DNA of 42,869 nucleotides, from positions 1 to 42,869 of the forward strand of contig UQKO01000016.1 of the NCBI GenBank assembly GCA_900541575.1. Reading direction: 5' to 3'. The position numbers and the translations under genes were made by a program. The notes under the pieces are model-generated. The model had not been told where the DNA came from and ran no database searches. It saw nothing but the letters and a program-made list of their open reading frames with translations. Positions 33,188-40,854 of the stretch are shown one piece after another. Position 1 is the first letter of the stretch. The number at the start of each line of letters is the position of its first letter. The DNA comes from an uncultured Prevotella sp. (GTDB lineage: Bacteria; Bacteroidota; Bacteroidia; Bacteroidales; Bacteroidaceae).

Positions 33188-34894
33188 TTGGGAGACTTGT
33201 TTGATATAAAAGGCATAAAACAAGCCAAATCACAAGGATTAATTCCGACAGTCAATAGTGGAATCCCATATGTAGTCCAATCAATAAGCAACAATATGGT
33301 TTCCAGAAATGTAGATAAACAATGGTTAGTTGATAACAATGAGCCTCTTGTACATGGAAATGTATTGGTACTTGGGGTTACGTTGCCTGCTGTTTCATAC
33401 CAACCTTATGAGTTTGGCGCTAGTCAAGTGATAACTGCAAGAGCTGATTTCTTAACAGAAGAAATTGGTCTGTATTTTGTTGTTCTGCTGAAAAAACAGA
33501 TGCTACGTTTTTCATATTCACATAAGCCTGGTATAAATATTTATAAGAATACTATCGTTTCTTTGCCTATAACTCCAATTGGTGAAATTGATTTTGCCTT
33601 TATGGAATCTCGCATACGCGAGATGGAGGAATCTCGCATACGCGAGATGGAGGAATCTCGCATACGCGAGATGGAGGCTTATCTAAAAGTTGCAGGATTT
33701 GAGGATTGTGAATTGACGGAGGAAGAGCGGTCTTCTATTGAACTGATGAAACAGGGAAATGTTGTCTTCAATAGTTTTTATGTAACTGACGATCATAAAA
33801 AGAAAAGGGAGAATGGAGTTTTTGCTGTGAAGAATTCACATAATATTCTACAAAGTTCTGTCGTTGTAGGGAGCGGAAATATTCCATATGTAACAGCTGG
33901 TGAGGGAAACAATTCTGTTTATGCATATATTTCTTATGATAAAAATCAAATAGAAGAAGGGAATGCAATAATGATAGGTGGCAAAACGATGGTTGTAACT
34001 TATCAAGCTGACGATTTCTTTTCTAATGACAGCCACAATTTGGTTTTGTATGTCAAGGACAAGAGATTGCGAAAAGAACTGATACAATTGTTCATGGTTG
34101 CATCTCTAAATAAAAGCCTAAAACCAATTTATTCTTGGGGCGATTCTATTTCCAAGACAAAAATAGTTAAGGATAAAATAAATCTTCCCGTCACATCTTC
34201 AGGCTCCATAGACTACAAATTTATGGAGACATATATCCGTGCGATAGAAAAGTTGACAATTCAAAGAGTAAAAGATTGGCGAGCTAAAGAAATAAAGACG
34301 ACAATGGATATAATGAAAGATGATGATACAGAAAAGTCATCTTTGCAACCATCGTTTGGTTCGAAACACTACGAAATGCAAGAAGAGGATGTTTCGATGA
34401 TGGTTGCTGACAATATATTCATTCCATATAGTGTCGAAGTAAGGCTTTGGAATACAAAACGAGAAGACCTGTTTGAGGGTAATCTTGATTTGCTTCTTAT
34501 GTATACCATTGGTCCTTCAGCTCGTCATAAAACTGAATCTGCTTGCAAAATTGCGTTAGGCATAAAAGAAACAAATTTGTCGGCAGAAGCTATTAAAGCA
34601 TTCAAAAGTGTTCGCTATATCATGTTCCATTATTGGAAGAATAGTGAAGCCACGCCTTTTGAATTGACTGCACCTGTTCGCCTTGTGGAAAAGAAAAGCA
34701 TTCCAGAAGGTTTCTTGATTCGACAAAAAAAGGATGCCAAGCAGTACCTACTCATAGAGTACAATTCCGATAAGCCAGCAGAATTGGGAGAGTATAATAT
34801 ACTGAGAGCACAAAGGAGAGGCAGCAATAGGTATATTCCTTTTGTGTGTAGGGTGGAAAATATAAAAGTTGACAAGAATGACAGACAAGAATAA
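33188..34894 (+). CDS. DNA specificity (S) protein/domain with two target-recognition domains and a novel C-terminal extension
   Basis: The frame gives 568 residues from the only standard-type start available, a TTG at 33188; no ATG or GTG exists in frame after the TGA at 33122. The frame is open back to 33125 and reads VSPRPLKLKAWAYKDF before the TTG, so the natural product is more likely reached by a -1 shift from the RM gene. Counting from the TTG: TRD1 about 1-138 (LGDLFDIKG to INIYKNTIVSLPITPIG), a spacer of three ESRIREME repeats (140-163), TRD2 about 170-365 (FNSFYVTDD to DKINLPVTSSG), then a second helix METYIRAIEKL. Residues about 375-568 are an extension I do not recognise (DNIFIPYSVEVRLW to VCRVENIKV). 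The last 17 nt overlap the second fic gene. Confidence 0.75.
   Translation: MGDLFDIKGIKQAKSQGLIPTVNSGIPYVVQSISNNMVSRNVDKQWLVDNNEPLVHGNVLVLGVTLPAVSYQPYEFGASQVITARADFLTEEIGLYFVVLLKKQMLRFSYSHKPGINIYKNTIVSLPITPIGEIDFAFMESRIREMEESRIREMEESRIREMEAYLKVAGFEDCELTEEERSSIELMKQGNVVFNSFYVTDDHKKKRENGVFAVKNSHNILQSSVVVGSGNIPYVTAGEGNNSVYAYISYDKNQIEEGNAIMIGGKTMVVTYQADDFFSNDSHNLVLYVKDKRLRKELIQLFMVASLNKSLKPIYSWGDSISKTKIVKDKINLPVTSSGSIDYKFMETYIRAIEKLTIQRVKDWRAKEIKTTMDIMKDDDTEKSSLQPSFGSKHYEMQEEDVSMMVADNIFIPYSVEVRLWNTKREDLFEGNLDLLLMYTIGPSARHKTESACKIALGIKETNLSAEAIKAFKSVRYIMFHYWKNSEATPFELTAPVRLVEKKSIPEGFLIRQKKDAKQYLLIEYNSDKPAELGEYNILRAQRRGSNRYIPFVCRVENIKVDKNDRQE
33605..33676 (+). repeat. Three perfect 24-bp tandem repeats in the specificity gene
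   Basis: Units at 33605-33628, 33629-33652 and 33653-33676 are identical, each coding ESRIREME, and contain the palindrome ATCTCGC-ATAC-GCGAGAT. They lie between the two target-recognition domains, in the helical spacer. The unit length is a multiple of three, so copy number can change without a frameshift. Confidence 0.9.
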
Positions 34895-36029
34895 GCAACA
34901 ATACATAGATTTCGAAGCCTACGAGCGTGTGGCAGAGCCACATAAGCGCGAAAGGGCTTCGGCATGGCGCACGGCTATTGGTTTGCAGGATGTTGACGGA
35001 CTGAAGGTGTCGGACTATCTGAAGGAAACGGCTGTCAGACACATTGAGGGTGATATTACCATTGATGATGTGCGCGAACAGTTGAAATCGTATTATGTCA
35101 ACAAAACTATGCATGACGAGGACGATGTCGAAAAGGAAGAGGCCGACCGTGTGGCTGCCAATATAGCCAAGCTACTGAGCGAGCAGTCTTTTTCGTTTAC
35201 AGCATTGGAATTTCTGAATATCCATAGGCACTTGTTTGAGGGTGTATTCAAACATGCTGGTGAGGTGCGGCCTTATGACATCAGCAAAAAGGAATGGGTA
35301 CTGCAAGGCGATAGCGTTGTATATGGCCGTGCTGCCGACATTATGATGGCGTTGCGATATGACATTCAGCAAGAAAAGGACTTTAGTTATAAGGGACTAT
35401 CAACGGATGAAATTATCAGTCACATTGTAGATTTCGTCACCTTGCTATGGCAGAACCATCCGTTTCGTGAGGGTAACACAAGAACAACGGCGGTGTTTGT
35501 CATCAAATATCTGCGCTCTATCGGTTTCAAAGTGGACAACGATTTGTTTGCCAACAACTCTTGGTACTTCCGCAATGCCCTTGTTCGTGCGAACTATCGC
35601 AATCCGTCAAAGGGTATAGAGCCCAACAAGTCATTCCTCATCAGGTTCTTCCGTAATTTGTTGTTGTGCGAACATCATGAACTGAAGAACCGTTATATGC
35701 TTATAGGGTATAGCGATACTGACGAACCCCATACAAGTACCCATACAAGCACCCGTACAAGTCTTGACGAAACGGCATCTACGTTATCTGAAAATATAAA
35801 ACGTTTACTTGTTGCGATTGGCACAGATGAAAAGAGCGTAAAGGAAATGATGGAGGCGGTCGGTTTGAAGAATCGTCCCAATTTCCTTGAATATTCTCTT
35901 ACGCCAGCCATTACTGAAGGCTTGGTAAAAATGAAATATCCAAACTCGCCTCGTCATCCTCGCCAGAAGTATTTGCTGACGGTGAAAGGATTGGCAACTT
36001 ACAATGAATTGGGAAAAGCGGTGAGATAA
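34878..36029 (+). CDS. Second Fic-family protein with winged-helix C-terminus
   Basis: I choose the ATG at 34878, 17 nt inside the specificity gene, giving 383 residues (a TTG three codons upstream is less likely). The Fic core has the flap HLFEGVFKHAGEVRPYD (118-134) and the motif HPFREGNTRT (194-203), in which the usual GNGR is GNTR; His194 is kept. Residues 1-100 are an N-terminal helical domain (GDITIDDVREQLKSYY) that could hold an inhibitory or antitoxin-like helix; no clean (S/T)xxxE(G/N) motif is seen. A linker of three 12-nt near-repeats (THTS-type, 35730-35765) leads to a winged-helix domain (LLVAIGTDEKSVKEMMEAVG) typical of Fic-associated regions. Adenylylation is likely, but the changed motif may alter nucleotide use. 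Confidence 0.85.
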   Translation: MTDKNKQQYIDFEAYERVAEPHKRERASAWRTAIGLQDVDGLKVSDYLKETAVRHIEGDITIDDVREQLKSYYVNKTMHDEDDVEKEEADRVAANIAKLLSEQSFSFTALEFLNIHRHLFEGVFKHAGEVRPYDISKKEWVLQGDSVVYGRAADIMMALRYDIQQEKDFSYKGLSTDEIISHIVDFVTLLWQNHPFREGNTRTTAVFVIKYLRSIGFKVDNDLFANNSWYFRNALVRANYRNPSKGIEPNKSFLIRFFRNLLLCEHHELKNRYMLIGYSDTDEPHTSTHTSTRTSLDETASTLSENIKRLLVAIGTDEKSVKEMMEAVGLKNRPNFLEYSLTPAITEGLVKMKYPNSPRHPRQKYLLTVKGLATYNELGKAVR

Positions 36030-36054
36030 ACTAATCATCAATCAATATTCTAAC

Positions 36055-38805
36055 ATGGATTTATCACATCATTTCATATTGCTCAACGGAGAGCCTAAGA
36101 CTTTGCAAATCGACTCAATCACAAGGAATGGGGCGAGTGGCTATCGTGTGCGGTTTAAGAACAATGGGAAGAGCTATAACTATGGAATGGACAAAGTTGT
36201 ATGGCTCAGCAATCCAGAGTGGCTTGACCCTACAAATAGCCATGTATTTATCGCAGGCTCAAAACAAAACGATATCAAGGAGATATGGAAGTTCAGTTGT
36301 GGCACGAATTGCTATTGGCGAATAACACACCTCAATGGCTATGTGCAAGAAGGTGATGAAAGTAAAATTGTCGCCGTGACATCTTGCTTGGCAGAAGAGA
36401 CAAGTAGAGATACTCTTGCCTACTTGAAGAATGTGGCCATCATCAATCCTCTTGGCAAGGATAGAGACCATGAGGGCATCTTGGCTGACATATACGCCCA
36501 AGTGGAATTCGTTGACACGAAATCTGCAGCAGCTTGCTACCTTAACCCCAAAGCGCACAAGTCAAAATGTTTGACACATGGCGACTTGATCTATCCTTTT
36601 GGATGTAATGCAAGTCAAAAGAAAGCTGTTGCCGCAGCTTTTGAACATCAGATGAGTGTGATACAAGGCCCTCCTGGAACAGGCAAAACACAGACTATAT
36701 TGAACATCATTGCCAACATTGTATGTCAGGGGAAGACCGTACTGGTGGTGTCAAACAACAACTCGGCAACAACCAATGTAATGGAGAAGTTGGAAAAGTA
36801 TGGCACTTCATTTATTGTCGCTCCTCTTGGAAGCAAAGAAAACAAAGAGGCGTTTATTGCACATCAACCATCTGTCCCTGCAGAATGTGGCACATGGGGA
36901 ATGCCAATGTCAGATTCTATAAATAACAGACGAAGGCTGCACGCAACTTCGCAACAGCTTGACAAAGTATATGACTTGCAGAATGCGCGTGCTGTATTGT
37001 TGCAGGAACAACAGGCTGTTGAACTGGAGTGGAAACACTTCTGCATGGACAACCGCTTGGATAATAATGCGATTGGGCGAAATCATATAAGTTCCAAGCG
37101 CATAATATCACTATGGCTGGAATTTCAAGCTTATGCAAATGAGGAAAAGCCAGAACCAACTAATTGGTTTTCAAAATGGAAGGAAAAGATAAAGTGGTGG
37201 TGGATGAAATGGATTTGCAGGCATAGGCTGCATATCGTGAGTTTGTTTGATAAGAATAACCTCACACCGCTTATCAAGGAATTGCAAACTCTTTACTATC
37301 AAAATCGGCTTGAAGAAATAAAGCATAGGACAGCCTTAATAGAAAAAAGTCTGGCTTCGTATGATGCAAAAGAATTGACAGAAACGTTGACGGGCATATC
37401 TATGTCGCTGTTCAAATCCACTTTGTGTACCTACTATGCAAAGCATGAACGCATGACTTTTGCGGACACCAAAGATATGAGAAGGCGCGGAAATGATTTT
37501 ATGCAGCAATATCCGGTAGTTCTGAGTACAACATTTTCTGCCCGGTCGTGTATGTTTACAGACAAACCTTACGATTATATCATTATGGATGAGGCTTCAC
37601 AAGTGTCAATAGATACAGGTGCTTTGGCTCTGACTTGTGCAACTAATGCTGTTATTGTTGGGGATGTGCTGCAACTCCCAAATGTTGTGACAGATGAAGA
37701 CAGACAGAAACTCGATGCCGTTATGAAGCAATATCATATTGCTGAAGGTTATGATTGTGCCAAAAATAGTTTTTTACAGTCTGTATTGGATGTGACAAAG
37801 GATGTTCCTGAGACTTTGCTGAGAGAACATTACCGTTGTCATCCTCGCATCATCAATTTCTGTAACCAGAAGTTTTATGGCGGCAACCTGCTCATCATGA
37901 CAGAGGACAAAAGTGAAGAAAATGTCCTTACTGCCATAAGGACAGTCAAAGGCAATCATGCCGTCAATCACTATAATCAGCGGGAGATTGATGTAGTTAA
38001 GGAAGAAGTTATGCCAGCTCTGAAAGATTATGACAGTATTGGCATTATCTCTCCATACAATAATCAGGTGGATGCATTTAACAGACAGATGGTTGGAACT
38101 AAGGCTGGTACCATTCATAAATATCAAGGCCGCGAGAATGATGCTATCATCATGAGTGTAGTGGACAATCAGATTACTGACTTTGCTGATGATGCCAACA
38201 TGCTAAACGTGGCTGTGTCAAGAGCCAAGAAGAAATTTTGCCTTGTGATGACAGGCAATGAGCAGGAAAAACACGGCAACATTATGGATTTGCTTGATTA
38301 TATAGCTTACAACAATTGTGCGATAACAGAAAGTAAGTTAGCTTCCATTTTTGACTGTCTGTATGAGCAATACACAAAGCAGCGTATGTCATTCATCGAA
38401 AATCATCCACAAGTATCTGAATATGTTTCAGAAAATTTGACTTACGCTATGCTCAATGAAATTATTTCATCAGACAGTAGGTTCAATGTCCTTAAAGTAT
38501 TGTGCCATGTTCCACTTCGGCAGGTAGTGAAAGACACTTCGTTTATGAGCGAAGAAGAATTGAGATATGCTGCAAACTATAGCACTCATCTGGACTTTTT
38601 GATAATCAATAGAGTCACTAAGCTGCCTGTTCTTGCTATAGAGACTGATGGATATTCATATCATAACGACCAAACCAAGCAACATCAACGTGATTTGATG
38701 AAAGATCATATACTTTCATGTTATGGTCTTCCTTTGTTAAGACTTTCAACCAAAGGGAGTGGTGAAAAAGAAAAAGTGTTTTCAATGTTACAACAATTGA
38801 CATAA
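36055..38805 (+). CDS. SF1 (DNA2/NAM7-like) helicase with C-terminal DUF2726/Vsr-like nuclease domain
   Basis: The 916-residue protein has an N-terminal 170-residue region of unknown fold, then helicase motifs: NASQKKAVAAAF (Q motif), GPPGTGKT at 205-212 (Walker A), DEAS at 512-515 (Walker B), GDVLQLP, REHYRCHPRIINF, GTIHKYQGREND and NVAVSRAKKKF (motif VI). Its last 110 residues look like a restriction-fold nuclease: LDFLI with D847, then AIETDG with E863, followed by HQRDLMKDHILSCYGLPLLRL. This helicase-plus-nuclease layout recalls COG1112 helicases in phage-defence systems such as Mokosh. It closes the accessory operon, 25 nt after the second fic gene, and could be the effector or translocase partner of the RM proteins; that is inference. 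Confidence 0.85.
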   Translation: MDLSHHFILLNGEPKTLQIDSITRNGASGYRVRFKNNGKSYNYGMDKVVWLSNPEWLDPTNSHVFIAGSKQNDIKEIWKFSCGTNCYWRITHLNGYVQEGDESKIVAVTSCLAEETSRDTLAYLKNVAIINPLGKDRDHEGILADIYAQVEFVDTKSAAACYLNPKAHKSKCLTHGDLIYPFGCNASQKKAVAAAFEHQMSVIQGPPGTGKTQTILNIIANIVCQGKTVLVVSNNNSATTNVMEKLEKYGTSFIVAPLGSKENKEAFIAHQPSVPAECGTWGMPMSDSINNRRRLHATSQQLDKVYDLQNARAVLLQEQQAVELEWKHFCMDNRLDNNAIGRNHISSKRIISLWLEFQAYANEEKPEPTNWFSKWKEKIKWWWMKWICRHRLHIVSLFDKNNLTPLIKELQTLYYQNRLEEIKHRTALIEKSLASYDAKELTETLTGISMSLFKSTLCTYYAKHERMTFADTKDMRRRGNDFMQQYPVVLSTTFSARSCMFTDKPYDYIIMDEASQVSIDTGALALTCATNAVIVGDVLQLPNVVTDEDRQKLDAVMKQYHIAEGYDCAKNSFLQSVLDVTKDVPETLLREHYRCHPRIINFCNQKFYGGNLLIMTEDKSEENVLTAIRTVKGNHAVNHYNQREIDVVKEEVMPALKDYDSIGIISPYNNQVDAFNRQMVGTKAGTIHKYQGRENDAIIMSVVDNQITDFADDANMLNVAVSRAKKKFCLVMTGNEQEKHGNIMDLLDYIAYNNCAITESKLASIFDCLYEQYTKQRMSFIENHPQVSEYVSENLTYAMLNEIISSDSRFNVLKVLCHVPLRQVVKDTSFMSEEELRYAANYSTHLDFLIINRVTKLPVLAIETDGYSYHNDQTKQHQRDLMKDHILSCYGLPLLRLSTKGSGEKEKVFSMLQQLT

Positions 38806-38923
38806 AACACCCCTATTCTGCCAGAGCTTGCTCCCCGAAGGCAATCAGCCGAGAAACTCCGAGGATGCTTGGCTTGCACAAGACCCCCTTTTTGAGTGGC
38901 AGCATAATACGGTTTTCAAAAAG

Positions 38924-38947
38924 CGGTAATTAGGCTTACCGATTTTT
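38924..38947 (+). terminator. Terminator of the accessory operon
   Basis: CGGTAA (38924-38929) pairs with TTACCG (38936-38941), loop 6 nt, followed by ATTTTTAAAA. It lies 119 nt past the helicase stop. Confidence 0.5.
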
Positions 38948-38993
38948 AAAATCGTTGTTTTAGCGGCATCGAGATAGCTCGTTGGAAAAGTAA

Positions 38994-39045
38994 AAGCCAG
39001 TGCTCTTTGTGCATCTTATGTGAGGTGCGCATTGAGCATTGGCTT
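38994..39045. terminator. Second hairpin between accessory operon and mnmE
   Basis: AAGCCAGTGCTC (38994-39005) pairs with GAGCATTGGCTT (39034-39045) with one G-T pair around a 28-nt loop that can add GTGC/GCGC pairs. It has no T-tract on the plus strand. It lies in the 379-nt gap 38806-39184, which also holds CGATTTT-T-AAAATCG (38940-38954) and no recognised gene. Confidence 0.45.
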
Positions 39046-39070
39046 GACATTTATGAACAATTATTGTTTC

Positions 39071-39184
39071 TTAGCCTCTGTATGAGTCATTCAAGAAAGG
39101 GACAATCTCGGTTGTCTCTTTCAATCGGTCACCGATGCGCTTGCCGTACACCTCTGAGATTTGTTGAGTGTTCGTAACTGGCAA
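39071..39184 (-). other. In-frame 37-codon open stretch directly after the mnmE stop
   Basis: After the mnmE TGA the same frame stays open for 37 codons to a TAA at 39071: LPVTNTQQISEVYGKRIGDR, then LKETTEIVPFLNDSYRG. It has no start codon other than TTG and does not resemble any MnmE tail I know. It looks like coding sequence (balanced composition) but I do not recognise it; it could be the tail of a displaced or inserted gene. Confidence 0.3.
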
Positions 39185-40600
39185 TCACTTGCCGATGCAG
39201 AAGTGCTTAAAAATATTGCCAAGTACTTCGTCGGTGGTGACCTCGCCAGCAATATCGCTGAGGTGATAGATGCATTCGCGGAGATCTTGGCTGATGAAGT
39301 CGCCTGATAGGCCTTGCTGCATGCCATCAATTACACGGTCAATTGCGGTGAGAGCTGATGAGAGAGCTTCGTAATGACGAAGGTTACTAATGATTGTACC
39401 TGTAGCTTTGTTTTGCAATTGCTTTAGTTGGGTCAGGGTGGAGGCAAGCAAAGTTTGCAGGTCTTTTAGTCCATCGTGATTTTGTGCGCAGAGAGTTCGT
39501 AGCGTAAAAGGCTGATTCGAGGCTTCTGTCTGTTGCTTTATGTAACCTTCTGCTTGTGCTAGGGTGGTGGATTCTACAAGGTCTTGCTTGTTGAGAAGTA
39601 TTATTAATTGTTTGCCTTGGACTGCGGGTAATAAGGTGTGGGATAGGGTAGTGTACTGATTCTTGTAGTCAGTGAGGTCGATGAGCCATAGTACTACGTC
39701 TGCCTCGTCAATTTTGGCGTAGGTGCGGTCTATGCCCATACGTTCTACTTGATCGTCGGTTTCACGAATGCCTGCAGTATCTATAAAGCGTACTAATGTG
39801 CCACCTACGTTGACTGCTTCTTCTATCGTGTCACGGGTAGTGCCATGAATGTTGCTTACTAAAGCACGTTCTTCGCCTACAAGAGCGTTGAGAAGAGTAG
39901 ATTTTCCGGCATTTGTCTCGCCAACGATAGCTATGGGTATTCCTCGTTTGAGTGCATTACCTAATCGGAATGATTGGCATAATGATGCGATATGCGTGTG
40001 AATCTTATGCGCTAATTGAAGGAGTTCTGTACGTGATGCAAATTCTAACTCTTCGTGGTCAGAAAAGTCAAGTTCCAATTCGAGTAAGGAGGTGATATGG
40101 AGTAGTTGGTCACGTAATTGACGTAATTCTTTGCTAAAACCACCGCGCATTTGTTGCATCGCGATGTGGTGATTGGCTTCTGTCGTGGAAGCTATAAGGT
40201 CTGCCACGGCTTCTGCTTGGCTGAGGTCCATCTTTCCATTCAAGAAGGCGCGTTCGGTATATTCTCCAGGACGTGCTATGCGGCATCCTTGCTGTATGAG
40301 CAATTGCATGACGCGGTTGAGAATGTATTCTGAACCATGACATGAAATCTCTGTACTATTTTCGCCAGTATAGGAATGGGGAGCCCGAAAGAGGCTCACT
40401 AGCACTTCATCGACAATCTCTTTTGTGGTGGTGTCGATGATATTGCCAAAGGTGAGGGTATGATTTTCTTTTTCTTCAAATGCCGTCTTTCCTATGGGCT
40501 TGAATATTTGAGAAGTGATTGTGATGGCATCGGGGCCGGAAACGCGTACTATTCCGATGGCTCCACCAGATGGGGTTGCTATGGCACAGATATTATCCAT
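39185..40600 (-). CDS. mnmE: tRNA modification GTPase MnmE
   Basis: The 471-residue protein works with MnmG to make 5-carboxymethylaminomethyl uridine at the wobble base of certain tRNAs. It begins DNICAIATPSGGAIGIVRVSG, the folate-binding N-domain opening, has GEYTERAFLNGKMDLSQAEA, the G domain with GETNAGKSTLLNAL (near residue 222) and DTAGIRETDD, and ends with the invariant FCIGK, whose cysteine is catalytic. Length is typical. The 3' end of this gene (thdF/trmE) is the known integration site of SGI1-family islands in enterobacteria, which is relevant because an accessory block lies directly beyond it here. Confidence 0.97.
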   Translation of the reverse strand: MDNICAIATPSGGAIGIVRVSGPDAITITSQIFKPIGKTAFEEKENHTLTFGNIIDTTTKEIVDEVLVSLFRAPHSYTGENSTEISCHGSEYILNRVMQLLIQQGCRIARPGEYTERAFLNGKMDLSQAEAVADLIASTTEANHHIAMQQMRGGFSKELRQLRDQLLHITSLLELELDFSDHEELEFASRTELLQLAHKIHTHIASLCQSFRLGNALKRGIPIAIVGETNAGKSTLLNALVGEERALVSNIHGTTRDTIEEAVNVGGTLVRFIDTAGIRETDDQVERMGIDRTYAKIDEADVVLWLIDLTDYKNQYTTLSHTLLPAVQGKQLIILLNKQDLVESTTLAQAEGYIKQQTEASNQPFTLRTLCAQNHDGLKDLQTLLASTLTQLKQLQNKATGTIISNLRHYEALSSALTAIDRVIDGMQQGLSGDFISQDLRECIYHLSDIAGEVTTDEVLGNIFKHFCIGK

Positions 40601-40645
40601 ATAATAGACGAATATAGAGTGTGGTTTTGATTTTATATTTCGTTA

Positions 40646-40661
40646 CAAATTTACAAAAATA
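40646..40661 (-). promoter_or_regulatory. Candidate mnmE promoter boxes
   Basis: On the minus strand two adjacent TAnnTTTG matches, TATTTTTG (40654-40661) and TAAATTTG (40646-40653), lie 46 and 54 nt before the mnmE ATG. No TTTG -33 is seen for either. Confidence 0.45.
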
Positions 40662-40781
40662 TATGAGGAAATAGAGTAGCGCGTGTGGAAGAATGATTTG
40701 TCAGAGTGAATGGTAAATGATGTATAATAGATTGATCGAAAGAAATTACTCACTCAATACGAGATAGCTTTGGAAAAAGAA

Positions 40782-40821
40782 AAAGAGGCTGAAGCCTTTT
40801 TGATGTAGCTTCAACCTCTTT
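40782..40821 (-). terminator. rpsA terminator
   Basis: AAAGAGGCTGAAGC (40782-40795) pairs with GCTTCAACCTCTTT (40808-40821), one G-T, loop 12 nt. On the minus strand the stem is followed by TTCTTTTTCC, a good T-rich tail. It begins 33 nt after the rpsA stop. Confidence 0.8.
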
Positions 40822-40854
40822 AGATGTTATTTTCTTAGAGATGTGAATCAGAGA

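Noticed and set aside
33188..33190. TTG at 33188 as the ordinary start of the specificity gene
   Set aside because: It removes the in-frame residues before the conserved FKLGDLFDI start of TRD1, and the frame is open back to the slippery heptamer. It was kept as the feature boundary only because it is the sole standard-type start codon.
33605..33676. CRISPR-like repeats
   Set aside because: The units are directly adjacent with no spacers and are in frame in a coding gene.
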